A stretch of 64,000 nt of DNA, taken from the NCBI RefSeq assembly GCF_038069655.2, contig NZ_CP150951.2, positions 2,940,001-3,004,000 on the forward strand, given 5' to 3'. The DNA comes from Yoonia sp. BS5-3 (lineage in GTDB: Bacteria > Pseudomonadota > Alphaproteobacteria > Rhodobacterales > Rhodobacteraceae). Below the pieces are notes generated by a model. It was not told where the DNA came from. It did no database searches and saw only the letters and a program-made list of their open reading frames with translations. Shown here in pieces: positions 1 through 8,422 of this stretch. Numbering within the stretch: position 1 is the stretch's first letter; the number at the start of each line of letters is the position of its first letter. The translations under genes were made by a program, and so were the position numbers.

Positions 1-1
1 A

Positions 2-667
2 TATACGTGGGGCGAACGGATGCGCGGGTTGCCCGACCTGTTGCCTGTAATGGGCCTGTTCGCAACCATCGTTGTCACGATTTATGCAGGCATCGCCACG
101 CCGACTGAATCCGCGGCCCTTGGCGTAGTGTTTGCGCTGGTTATTGCCGCGCTGAACCGCGCCGTGACGTTGCAAATGCTAGACGAGGCGCTGCGCGGAA
201 CGGTCAAAACCACGTCCATGATTATGCTCGTCGTAATCGGGGCTTATGTATTGAACTTTGCGCTGACCGCGTTGGGCATCAGCCGTCAGTTGCAGCAACT
301 CCTCGAGGGGCTGGGTCTGGGCGCATATAGCACCTTGATGGTGATCGTGCTGATCTACATCGTCTTGGGCTTTTTCATCGAAACCTTGTCGCTGATGGTT
401 GCGACCATTCCGATCGTTGTCCCGATCATCGAGAGCTTTGGCTTTGAAAAAATCTGGTTTGGCATCCTGATGATTGTACTGATCGAAATGGCGCTGATCA
501 CACCGCCCGTTGGCCTCAACCTTTACGTCGTTCAATCCGTACGCAAACGCGGGAAAATGGGCGATGTCGTTGCGGGCGCTGTTCCGTTTGTTCTCGTCAT
601 GCTGGGCATGGTCGGGCTCCTTATCCTTGTTCCCGGGCTGGCCCTTTGGCTACCTGACACCCATTAA
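2..667 (+). CDS. TRAP transporter large permease (DctM family), C-terminal part
   Basis: The reading frame is open at the left edge, so only about the last 220 residues are present; the family is usually 420-440 residues. The visible part has about five hydrophobic segments and the family motif ATPTESAALG, the same as in the intact DctM at 7124-8422 (there ATATEAAAIG), and the late motif ALITPPVGLNLYV. DctM is the 12-helix channel subunit that takes organic acids or related solutes across the inner membrane using an ion gradient, with a periplasmic binding protein and a small DctQ subunit that must lie upstream of the window. The DUF2848 gene follows after 15 bases on the same strand, so this transporter is probably cotranscribed with the hydrolases downstream. 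The substrate cannot be read from this part. Confidence 0.9.
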   Translation, partial: YTWGERMRGLPDLLPVMGLFATIVVTIYAGIATPTESAALGVVFALVIAALNRAVTLQMLDEALRGTVKTTSMIMLVVIGAYVLNFALTALGISRQLQQLLEGLGLGAYSTLMVIVLIYIVLGFFIETLSLMVATIPIVVPIIESFGFEKIWFGILMIVLIEMALITPPVGLNLYVVQSVRKRGKMGDVVAGAVPFVLVMLGMVGLLILVPGLALWLPDTH

Positions 668-682
668 TTCCACAGGACATTT

Positions 683-1336
683 ATGCAGTTTGAAACACCC
701 ACCGGCCCCGTCACGTTTGACATCAATCACTTTGTCGTTGCGGGCTGGACCGGACGCGACCACGACAAGGTTCAACACCATATTGATGAACTTGCGTCAA
801 TTGGCGTGGCTCCGCCGTCACAGGTGCCGCTGTTCTACCGCACATCCGCGACCCTGCTTTTGCAAAGCGACTGCATCGAAGTTTTGGGCGCAGGCACATC
901 GGGCGAGGTCGAACCTTTGGTCATACATGCGAACGGTGCGGTGTGGCTGGGTCTGGGGTCGGATCACACAGATCGCCCACTTGAGGCGCATTCCGTCGCC
1001 GCATCAAAACAGGCCTGCGCCAAACCGGTGGCGTCGGTGCTTTGGCCTATGGACGAGGTTAAAGACCATCTTGATGACTTGGAATTGCACTGCGATATTC
1101 GCGAAAGCGGCGCATGGGTTGCATACCAGACGGGTACAATGGCCAGCATCCGCCCCCTTGCGGACCTTGTTGCAGCCTGCGAATTGCCCGAAGGCGGTGC
1201 AATGTTGTGCGGAACTTTGGGCGCGATTGGCGGCGTGCGTGAAGGCGAAGCCTACCGGATGCGCCTGACAGACCCCGTACTAAAGCGCGAAATTACATTG
1301 GAATACACAATAAAAAACCTACCAGTAATCGCATGA
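683..1336 (+). CDS. DUF2848 domain protein
   Basis: A 217-residue soluble protein recognised as DUF2848, a family of unknown biochemical role that I recall beside amidases and transporters in alphaproteobacteria; some annotations relate it to fumarylacetoacetate-hydrolase-like folds. It opens with a short beta-rich stretch (MQFETPTGPV), carries a hydrophobic middle around LFYRTSATLLL and a conserved GLGSDHTDR-like motif near residue 93. There is no signal peptide or membrane segment. The stop codon overlaps the amidase start by 4 bases (ATGA), so the two are translationally coupled. From context it may handle a product or substrate of the amidase or the M24-fold hydrolase; that is inference. 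Confidence 0.8.
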   Translation: MQFETPTGPVTFDINHFVVAGWTGRDHDKVQHHIDELASIGVAPPSQVPLFYRTSATLLLQSDCIEVLGAGTSGEVEPLVIHANGAVWLGLGSDHTDRPLEAHSVAASKQACAKPVASVLWPMDEVKDHLDDLELHCDIRESGAWVAYQTGTMASIRPLADLVAACELPEGGAMLCGTLGAIGGVREGEAYRMRLTDPVLKREITLEYTIKNLPVIA

Positions 1337-2578
1337 CACACACAGACCACGCCAACACCACAGACGCCGAACGCATCGCCCGCGCACAAGCCAGCAAGCA
1401 CGTTTTCACGACACTGATGCCCGACGAATTTGCCCAGTCCGCCGGACGCGACGGCCCCCTGAAAGACAAGGTGCTATCCGTCAAAGACCTGTTCGACATC
1501 AAAGGTCAGATCACGCGCGCAGGCAGCCCAGTTCTGGAAGATACCAAACCTGCCCGCCGAGACGCGACTGCCGTAGAACGGTTGCGTAGCGCAGGGGCAC
1601 GCGTGATCGGGCGCACAACCATGACCGAACTGGCCTATTCGGGCTTGGGCCTTAACCCCCATGACGGCACGCCGGAAAATCCATTGTTTGCAGGCCATAT
1701 TTCCGGGGGGTCCACGTCAGGCGGGGCTGTCTCGGTTGCGACGGGTTTGGCAGATATTGCCCTTGGCAGTGACACGGGCGGGTCGTTGCGCATTCCGGCC
1801 GCGTTTTGCGGGCTTGTGGGGTTCAAACCGACCCAATCCAGCGTGCCGATGGCGGGTGCGATGCCGTTGTCGGACAGCCTAGACAGCGTCGGCCCTATGG
1901 CGCGCGATGTCACGACCTGCGCGAACGCATGGCACGTTATGGCAGGGCGCCCCGTTACAGATTTGCCCCAACAGCGCCCCGAATTGGTCGTGCCTTTGAA
2001 TTTCGGTCTGACCGATCTGAGACTCTGCCGTGGCTGCCGGCTTTGCCAAACTGCGGAACGCCTTGACCATCGCAGGCTGGAAAATCCGCGAGGTGACACT
2101 GCCGGTGTTAGACACCTACGGCACCTTGCCTGTCTGGCAATTCAGCGCCTTTGAAAGCCTACGCCGTTTTAAAGACAGACTTGCTACACATGGTTCAAAA
2201 ATGGATCGACGCGTACGCGTGCGCATGGAACGAGGGTTTGAAATCTCCGAGGCGGATTTTGCGGCAACTCTGGCGAAGCGTGCAGAATTGATTGCCGCAT
2301 TCCGCAGTGAAATCGGCGATGCGCTTGTGCTTTTGCCAACGGTCGTCATTCAGCCACCGCACTTTGATGATGTTGACACAGATGAAGGGTTTTCGCGTTT
2401 GAATCTGCTGACCTTGCGCAACACCAGTCTCGCCAATGTCATGGATGGGTGCAGCATTAGTTTGCCGTATGGTCAGGGCGATGGCTTGATTGGGGCTATG
2501 CTGACCAGTTCTGGCGGGCAGGATGAAACCCTCCTCGGCGCGGCCCTGGCGATGGAGTCCGATCTGACCAATGGATGA
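1333..2578 (+). pseudogene. Amidase signature family protein, split by a frameshift near 2020
   Basis: The first part (1333 to about 2019) encodes the N-terminal two thirds of an amidase: Lys51 in SVKDLFD, the Gly/Ser-rich signature GGSTSGGA at residues 125-132, and DTGGSLRIP with the predicted nucleophile Ser151, the Ser-cis-Ser-Lys set of this family. The frame then shifts by one base around 2020 (continuing reads DSAVAAGFAKLRNALTIAG in the +2 frame) and runs to a stop at 2576-2578. Joined, the product would be about 414 residues, a normal amidase length. All catalytic residues lie before the shift. It may be a recent inactivating mutation or a sequencing error. The stop overlaps the following hydrolase start by 8 bases. 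Amidases of this type cleave carboxamides to acid plus ammonia. Confidence 0.8.
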
Positions 2579-3764
2579 CCTGCCCCTCACCCTGCGCCGC
2601 ATCGATCCGACACGGTTCGCGGCGCGGCGTGCGGCATTGCTTAACCTGGCAGGCGGGCGGCCCATTGTCTGTTTTGGCATGGGCAGTGCACTCGGGGCAG
2701 GCACGCGATCACATGGGGGTATGCGATTTCTAACGGGCTGGGACAGCCATGAATCCAGCGCAGTTTTGCTGCTTGGATCGCAAACATCCCGCCTTCTGCT
2801 GACAAGCCCGTTCATGGTTCCGTCAGCTATGGACGTGGTGCCGGAGTTATCGCCCGAATACCTGCCCGCGCCGCTCTGGCCGCAGGCAATCGCCAATTTT
2901 CGATCCGGTCAGACACCTGCGCTGATCGGCGTGGATGAAATGCCAATGGGGATATACCGCAATCTGGCCCGGCATTTGGATGATGGTGTTGATATTACAA
3001 CCCGCCTCGATGATCTGCGGCAGGTGAAAGACAACGCCGCGTTGGATCTGCACCGGTTTGGTGCATCGATTTGTGACGAGGTGTTTGCGGCCTTGCCTGA
3101 GGTTATAAAAACGGGCCGTAGAGGTCGTGAAAGCCAGCGGATCCTTGAAAACCTGGCACGTCAACACGGGGCCGAATATTGCCGCACGTGGCTTACTTTG
3201 CGCCCGCAGGCAGACCACCCGCGATACTGGCCCGAAGAAACGGAAAAGGCTGCTGAAACAGGCGACCAGATGTTGTTTGGTGTCGCCTTAACGGTCGATG
3301 GTCACTGGGCGCACGGCTTGCGGATGGGGCACATCGGCCCTGCCTTCGATGCGGTGGCTCAGTTGCATGAACAGGTCGCCGTGGCGTTGAATTTGGGGAT
3401 GGACGCTTTGCGTCCCGGTCGTTCGGTGTCAGAGGCTGTGCACGCCATGGCCAGCAGCCTTACCTCCCTAACGGGCGCCGCCAAAGGCCGCCCAACCAGA
3501 AGTTTTCGCGCGGGGCACGGTCTTGGCCTGACGTACGAAGAGCCGGGATTGACGGCTGCGTTTGCACAGACGTTCGGGGCCTATCCTGGTGCCCCACCCG
3601 AGGATGCAGGGCCGATCCTCGAACCCGGCATGGTGCTTGAATTGCATCCGAATGTGTTTGTTGACGGAATTGGTGGCGCTGCACTGGGCCAGATGATGGA
3701 AATTACGCAGACAGGCGCTAAACCGTTTCTGGGCGCACCGTTAGAGCTGGTAACACTGGGATGA
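2571..3764 (+). CDS. M24-fold hydrolase, creatinase/prolidase-like
   Basis: A 397-residue protein with the two-domain 'pita-bread' architecture: an N-terminal creatinase-like domain (about 1-150, including MRFLTGWDSHESSAVLLLG) and a C-terminal M24 domain with GHGLGLTYEEPG, LELHPNVF and MMEITQTG, which supply the conserved His and Glu positions. The two Asp metal ligands of classical aminopeptidase P are absent: the corresponding stretch reads FGVALTVDGHWAHG, where Gly and His occupy the expected Asp places. That resembles metal-free creatinase-type members rather than true Xaa-Pro peptidases. It overlaps the end of the amidase gene and is followed by a LysR gene overlapping by 4 bases. A C-N bond hydrolase of a small guanidino or amide compound is plausible; the substrate is unknown. 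Confidence 0.82.
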   Translation: MDDLPLTLRRIDPTRFAARRAALLNLAGGRPIVCFGMGSALGAGTRSHGGMRFLTGWDSHESSAVLLLGSQTSRLLLTSPFMVPSAMDVVPELSPEYLPAPLWPQAIANFRSGQTPALIGVDEMPMGIYRNLARHLDDGVDITTRLDDLRQVKDNAALDLHRFGASICDEVFAALPEVIKTGRRGRESQRILENLARQHGAEYCRTWLTLRPQADHPRYWPEETEKAAETGDQMLFGVALTVDGHWAHGLRMGHIGPAFDAVAQLHEQVAVALNLGMDALRPGRSVSEAVHAMASSLTSLTGAAKGRPTRSFRAGHGLGLTYEEPGLTAAFAQTFGAYPGAPPEDAGPILEPGMVLELHPNVFVDGIGGAALGQMMEITQTGAKPFLGAPLELVTLG

Positions 3765-4660
3765 ATACGCGGTTTTTAGAAACCTTTGTCGCGGTTGCTA
3801 ATTTGGGTAGTTTTCGCGCGGCGGCTGACCAACTGAATGTAAGCCAGGCGACAGTGTCCAGCCGGATTTCTGCGCTGGAAACCGAACTGCGGGTCAGGCT
3901 GTTTGATCGTGAATTTCACGCCACACGCATCACTGTTGCCGGTGCGATGATTCTGGACAAAGCGCAAGAGATGCTGGCAACCGAACGCACCCTGCGCAAC
4001 ACGCTGTCCGATCCCACCGAAGCTGTAGGTCGTGTGCGCCTTGGGCTGGTGTCCTCCGTCGTTCACACGTGGCTGTGCGATCTTATCGAAGAGGTGGCGC
4101 GCTATTATCCCCGTCTGGGACTGGAATTGACGGTGGAACCCACGCCCAACATCGCCGCTGCATTCGAGCGAGGGGCGCTGGATATGTTGCTGACCACCGA
4201 TGACCGTCATGATGAAACCTGCGTTTGCGCCGATCTACCGCCCCTAGCCATGGGCTGGTTCGGTCCAGAGGGCATGTGTGATGAAACCTTGACGCTTGCC
4301 GATGTTGTCGGCAGTCCGTTGATTACGTTTACCCGAAATTCCCGCCCCCATACCAATGTTTTAGCTCTGTTCAGCGAGCGCGGACTTAGGCCGTCCATCG
4401 TGCATTGCATCACGTCTATGGCCGCAATCGCGCGGTTGACCCAGCGCGGCCTTGGCATAGCAACATTACCACTGGCGAGTGACTTGTCCGGACCAGAATT
4501 GTTCTCCATCAACGTGGATGCGCAATTGCCGCCGCTGCCCCTGTATTGCATCTGGCGACGCAGTTCGGATGCGGCCACTTATACGGCAATTGCCGATCTG
4601 GCGCGGGACTGCGCCGAGCGCCATCAACGGCTGGCGCAGCGCCCCGTCGGACATCATTAA
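3761..4660 (+). CDS. LysR-family transcriptional regulator
   Basis: A 299-residue protein with the LysR layout: an N-terminal winged helix-turn-helix (residues 1-60, with FVAVANLGSFRAAADQL and SQATVSSRISALE) followed by a periplasmic-binding-protein-like effector domain (from about residue 90). The start ATG overlaps the stop of the M24-fold gene (ATGA), so it is in the same transcript as the hydrolases. LysR proteins normally control adjacent operons in response to a pathway metabolite, so the two TRAP systems and the amidase/M24 genes are the likely targets. No terminator is evident after it; about 157 bases separate it from the next gene. Confidence 0.9.
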   Translation: MNTRFLETFVAVANLGSFRAAADQLNVSQATVSSRISALETELRVRLFDREFHATRITVAGAMILDKAQEMLATERTLRNTLSDPTEAVGRVRLGLVSSVVHTWLCDLIEEVARYYPRLGLELTVEPTPNIAAAFERGALDMLLTTDDRHDETCVCADLPPLAMGWFGPEGMCDETLTLADVVGSPLITFTRNSRPHTNVLALFSERGLRPSIVHCITSMAAIARLTQRGLGIATLPLASDLSGPELFSINVDAQLPPLPLYCIWRRSSDAATYTAIADLARDCAERHQRLAQRPVGHH

Positions 4661-4817
4661 CAAACCCGATCACCCCCCCCTGAATTATTCCGTTTGTGGA
4701 AAATTTGCTTTGTGGCGAAGCTGTTTTAACAGAAATCGACATCACTGACCCATCAGGACGCAGGCCGGCAGCCCCGCCGCGTAGAGGGAGAGTTTTGTTC
4801 ACAGATCAGGATGCAGA

Positions 4818-5486
4818 ATGAACAAGATCCGTACGACAGATCAGGCACAGCTTTTCGTCTGGAGCGATATTGATCCCGACCATGAGGCAGATTTCAACCT
4901 GTGGTATGACCGCGAACATATGGAAGAACGCGTCCGGATTGATGGATTTACCGGTGCGCGTCGATATCGTGCCATTTCCGGTTCTGCGCGTCGTTATCTT
5001 GCCCTGTATCGAGCAACGGGTCTTTCAGATTTCACGACTGACGCCTATCGCAAGGCCTTTACCAAGCAGACCCAGTGGTCGGTCTCCAATTTTGGCCGCA
5101 TGTCAAACACCCGCCGTCGCGTGATGCATGTGGCGCAGGAAGGTGGTTTTGGTTGGGGGGGCGCATTGGTGCTGATTGAACTGGTCCCCGATGCCATGAC
5201 ATCCGGTGATATCACCGCAGTTTTAGCGGGCATGATGGCAAAGGACGGGGTTCTGCGTGTCCATTACATGGTTCCCGACAAAGTCCTTTCCACACCGCTG
5301 CCGTCCGAAAACCCCGAAGGCCGCGTACTGGCCCCGTGCATCGCGGTCGACGTATCTTCAGAACCGATTGCCGAAGCCACGTTGCGCCAATTGCGTGAAC
5401 AGCTCGGTGGGGCTGTGCGCGAATCCGAAACATTCGGCCTGATGTGGTCGTTGGACGAACACGATCTGCCTCCGCTGGAAGATTGA
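4818..5486 (+). CDS. EthD-like / dimeric alpha-beta barrel protein, function unknown
   Basis: A 222-residue soluble protein whose first half (residues 10-65) has the pattern FNLWYDREHMEERV followed by GFTGARRYRA and RRYLALYRA, typical of EthD-like or DUF4286-like ferredoxin-fold barrel proteins. The second half (about 115-215) looks like a repeat of such a domain (GGALVLIELVPD, then FGLMWSLDEHD). There is no signal peptide. It is the first gene after the LysR regulator and precedes the TRAP binding protein by 75 bases, so it is probably part of the same catabolic unit. Related proteins appear beside degradation genes; no catalytic residue can be assigned here. Confidence 0.7.
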   Translation: MNKIRTTDQAQLFVWSDIDPDHEADFNLWYDREHMEERVRIDGFTGARRYRAISGSARRYLALYRATGLSDFTTDAYRKAFTKQTQWSVSNFGRMSNTRRRVMHVAQEGGFGWGGALVLIELVPDAMTSGDITAVLAGMMAKDGVLRVHYMVPDKVLSTPLPSENPEGRVLAPCIAVDVSSEPIAEATLRQLREQLGGAVRESETFGLMWSLDEHDLPPLED

Positions 5487-5560
5487 ATTGAACCAACCGT
5501 CTCGTACGGCAAGCAAACGAACGAAAAAAAACGATCAAAATCAACAAGGAGAGACCTAAA

Positions 5561-6520
5561 ATGAAACATTTTCTTATCGGAACAGCCATCGCGGCCCTGA
5601 CAGCGGGCCTTGCCCATGCCGAAACATGGCAGATGTCGGCGGACGCCCCTGACGGCAACTATCTGACCCAAAACATCCGCGCCTTTGCCGATGATGTGGC
5701 CCGCCTGTCAGACGGCGAACTGGAAATCGACGTTGTGTCCAATTCTGTGCTGCTGGCACGCACTGAACTTAAGCGTGGCGTGCAGCGTGGCATCGTCCCC
5801 ATCGGCGAAGTTCTGATCTCTGCTCTGGGCAACGAAGACCCTGTTTATTCGGCCGACGCAGTTCCGCTTATGGCGACAACATTCGATGAGGCGCGCGCAC
5901 TTTGGGCGGCGTCCCGCCCGATATTTGAGGAAAAGCTGGCCGAAGACGGACTTGTTTTGCTCTATGCAGCGCCTTGGCCACCGCAGGGTGTCTACATGAA
6001 CAATGAGGTGATCGATGCGTCATCTTTCGACGGGGTTAAATTTCGCGCTTACAACCCGTCTACCGCACGTCTGGCCGAACTTTTAGGCGCGGTGCCTGCC
6101 ACAATCGCCACATCAGAAATCAGCCAAGCGTTTTCGACCGGTGTCATCAATGGCATGATCACGTCGCCATCAACAGGTGTGGACAGCCAAGCGTGGGATT
6201 TCGTGGACTACTACTATGATGTGCAGGCCTTCCTGCCCAAAAACATGGTGATCGTAAACCAAAGCGCCTATGACGCCCTGTCTGACGACGTCAAAGCGGC
6301 GCTGCAAGAAGCCGCTGCATTGGCCGAAGACCGTGGCTTTGAGATGGCTGAGGTTGCCACCGTTGAAGCAACGCAGACCATGGCGGACAACGGCATGACC
6401 GTTTTGCCAGCACCAGAAGGTTTGGCCGCTGACTTTGAAGCCATCGCCGGCACGATGAGCGCTGAATGGCTGGAACAAGCTGGTGAAGACGGGCAGAAAA
6501 TCGTCGAGGCAATGAACTAA
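5561..6520 (+). CDS. TRAP transporter substrate-binding protein (DctP family)
   Basis: A 319-residue periplasmic protein. Residues 1-20 form a Sec signal peptide (MKHFLIGTAIAALTAGLAHA, cut after AHA). The mature part has the DctP pattern: QNIRAFADDVARLSDGELEI near the start, an Arg-containing GVKFRAYNPSTARL segment around residue 165 that corresponds to the usual substrate-carboxylate-binding arginine, and the TSEISQAFSTGVINGMITSP block near 185. A strong ribosome site (AAGGAGAG) precedes the start. It delivers a ligand, probably a carboxylate, to the DctQ/DctM pair just downstream. A terminator-like hairpin after the stop is expected to let the binding protein be made in excess over the membrane subunits. 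Confidence 0.93.
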   Translation: MKHFLIGTAIAALTAGLAHAETWQMSADAPDGNYLTQNIRAFADDVARLSDGELEIDVVSNSVLLARTELKRGVQRGIVPIGEVLISALGNEDPVYSADAVPLMATTFDEARALWAASRPIFEEKLAEDGLVLLYAAPWPPQGVYMNNEVIDASSFDGVKFRAYNPSTARLAELLGAVPATIATSEISQAFSTGVINGMITSPSTGVDSQAWDFVDYYYDVQAFLPKNMVIVNQSAYDALSDDVKAALQEAAALAEDRGFEMAEVATVEATQTMADNGMTVLPAPEGLAADFEAIAGTMSAEWLEQAGEDGQKIVEAMN

Positions 6521-6530
6521 GCCTAATCGG

Positions 6531-6562
6531 GGTCTGGGCGGTCAAACGCCCGGGCCTCTTTC
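6531..6562 (+). terminator. Terminator-like hairpin between TRAP binding protein and small permease
   Basis: GGTCTGGGCG (6531-6540) can pair with CGCCCGGGCC (6547-6556) through ten base pairs, two of them G-U, with a six-base loop, followed by a T-rich run (TCTTTCT). It lies 11 bases after the binding-protein stop and about 50 before the next start. It probably works as a partial terminator or an mRNA-stabilising 3' hairpin inside the operon. Confidence 0.65.
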
Positions 6563-6611
6563 TATATTTGCTAGGGTGCCCGCCACCGCCCCCCATTTGG
6601 AGCCTGCAGCC

Positions 6612-7121
6612 ATGCTACTCACACGCCATATATTCAACTTTTGTGGCGCCTTGGCCGCGCTTTCCTTGATGGGGATTGCCGTTTTGATCTTGTCGCAAAT
6701 CGGTCTTCGACTGATTGGCCACCAGATACCGTCCGCCGATGATTTTGCGGGTTGGGCGTTGAGCGCGTCCATCTTCCTCGCGCTGCCCGCTACGCTGGTG
6801 CACGGCGACCATATTCGTGTGACGTCTTTGCGCCAGCTTTTGCCTCCTAAAATAGGCCACGTCGCCGATATTCTGGCGGCGGGTTTTGCCATTGTGATGA
6901 TGGGGTGGGTCACTTGGGCGATTTTTGGTTATGTATCAGAAAGCTGGATCTACAATGAACTGAGCCAAGGTGTGATCGCGTTGCCGCTTTGGATACCGCA
7001 ATCAGCAATGGTGCTGGGTTCTGCCCTTTTTACCGTGGCGTTTGCGGAACGCACTGTGCGCTTGATCCTTGGATTGCCTGTCGAAATCAAAAAACCTGAC
7101 ACCCTTTTGAGGGGAGAATAA
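6612..7121 (+). CDS. TRAP transporter small permease (DctQ family)
   Basis: A 169-residue inner-membrane protein with four hydrophobic segments, typical of DctQ (for example LAALSLMGIAVLILSQIGL near the start and a tryptophan-rich WVTWAIFGYVSESW in the third quarter). It contains the family pattern ADDFAGWALSASIFLALP followed by HGDHIRV. The ATG at 6612 is preferred over an in-frame GTG at 6576 because a GGAG sits nine or ten bases before it and the residues encoded between the two are proline-rich and unlike the family. DctQ joins the binding protein to the large permease. The DctM gene follows two bases after the stop. Confidence 0.9.
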   Translation: MLLTRHIFNFCGALAALSLMGIAVLILSQIGLRLIGHQIPSADDFAGWALSASIFLALPATLVHGDHIRVTSLRQLLPPKIGHVADILAAGFAIVMMGWVTWAIFGYVSESWIYNELSQGVIALPLWIPQSAMVLGSALFTVAFAERTVRLILGLPVEIKKPDTLLRGE

Positions 7122-7123
7122 TC

Positions 7124-8422
7124 ATGGATATCCTTCTGCAATCGGGCGTTCTTGTCGCGACTTTGCTTGTGCTTTTGGGCTTGGGTGTGTGGGTCGGCGT
7201 TGCGCTTATGGCTTCCGGCTTTGTCATCTTTTCGCTTTTCACCTCTACACCTGTTGACGCCATTCTTGGCACGGTCATGTGGGTGCATTCGGCAAGCTGG
7301 ACGTTGACCGCGTTGCCGCTGTTCATCTGGATGGGTGAAATCCTGTATCGGACACGTTTGGCCGAAAACTTGTTTTCCGGCCTCGCGCCGTTGCTGGGGC
7401 GCTTGCCGGGTGGTTTGGCCCATGTGAATGTTGTTGGCTGCGGAATCTTCGCCGCAGTGTCCGGCTCATCCGCCGCAACCACGGCCACCGTGGGCCGCAT
7501 TTCCCTTCCCGAACTCAAATCACGCGGCTATGCGGACCGCCTTGCCATCGGGTCGTTGGCCGGATCGGGCACGCTGGGCCTGTTGATCCCGCCATCGATT
7601 GTGATGATCGTTTATGGCGTCGCAGCACAGGTTTCAATCAACCGTTTGTTCATTGCGGGCGTCATTCCCGGTTTGATGTTGATGGCGCTGTTTTCGAGCT
7701 ATATTGCGATTTGGTCAAAACTAAATCCGGACGGCGTGCCAGCCCCGGAACCACGCGTGCCAATGGCGGAACGCCTGCTCCGCTTACGCATGTTGCTGCC
7801 CGTAGTCGGGTTGATCGTTGGCGTGATCGGGTCAATTTACGCAGGCATCGCAACTGCAACCGAAGCTGCAGCCATCGGCGTTTTGGGCGCGCTGATCATC
7901 GCCGCCTTTGGCAAATCTCTTTCGCTAAAGGCATTTATCGAATCCCTTATGGGGGCCACGCGCACTTCAGCCATGATCGGGTTGATCCTGCTGGGCGCAG
8001 CATTTCTCACCTCCGCGATGAGCTTTTCCGGTTTGCCCGGACAGTTGGCCGAAATCATATCAGCCAGCGGGCTTGGGACGTCTGGGTTGATCGCGGTGCT
8101 GACGGTGTTCTTCGTCCTGCTTGGGTGTTTCCTTGACGGGATTTCGATTGTTGTGTTGACGACCTCAGTCGTTATGCCCGCTGTGATTGCCGTGGGGATC
8201 GACCCGATCTGGTTCGGCATCTATCTGATCATCGTTGTAGAAATGGCCCAGATCACGCCGCCGTTGGGGTTCAACCTGTTTGTCATCCAGAATCTGACCG
8301 GAAAATCCATCTTCGAGATCACCCGCATGGTGGTTCCTTATTTCTTGATTCTCGTTCTGGCGGTGATCCTACTGACCGCATTCCCCGGCATCGCGACGTG
8401 GCTGGTAGAACAGACCTACTGA
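7124..8422 (+). CDS. TRAP transporter large permease (DctM family)
   Basis: A 432-residue, highly hydrophobic protein of full family length with about 12 predicted membrane segments. Diagnostic stretches include the ATTATVGRI motif after a Ser-rich SGSSA near residue 117, LLIPPSIVMIVYG, AGIATATEAAAIGVLG and QITPPLGFNLFVIQ near the C-terminus. It forms the transport channel with DctQ and receives substrate from the binding protein at 5561-6520. It is clearly a different copy from the truncated DctM at the left edge, so the region carries two TRAP systems. The stop overlaps the next start (TGATG), indicating coupled translation. Confidence 0.95.
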   Translation: MDILLQSGVLVATLLVLLGLGVWVGVALMASGFVIFSLFTSTPVDAILGTVMWVHSASWTLTALPLFIWMGEILYRTRLAENLFSGLAPLLGRLPGGLAHVNVVGCGIFAAVSGSSAATTATVGRISLPELKSRGYADRLAIGSLAGSGTLGLLIPPSIVMIVYGVAAQVSINRLFIAGVIPGLMLMALFSSYIAIWSKLNPDGVPAPEPRVPMAERLLRLRMLLPVVGLIVGVIGSIYAGIATATEAAAIGVLGALIIAAFGKSLSLKAFIESLMGATRTSAMIGLILLGAAFLTSAMSFSGLPGQLAEIISASGLGTSGLIAVLTVFFVLLGCFLDGISIVVLTTSVVMPAVIAVGIDPIWFGIYLIIVVEMAQITPPLGFNLFVIQNLTGKSIFEITRMVVPYFLILVLAVILLTAFPGIATWLVEQTY

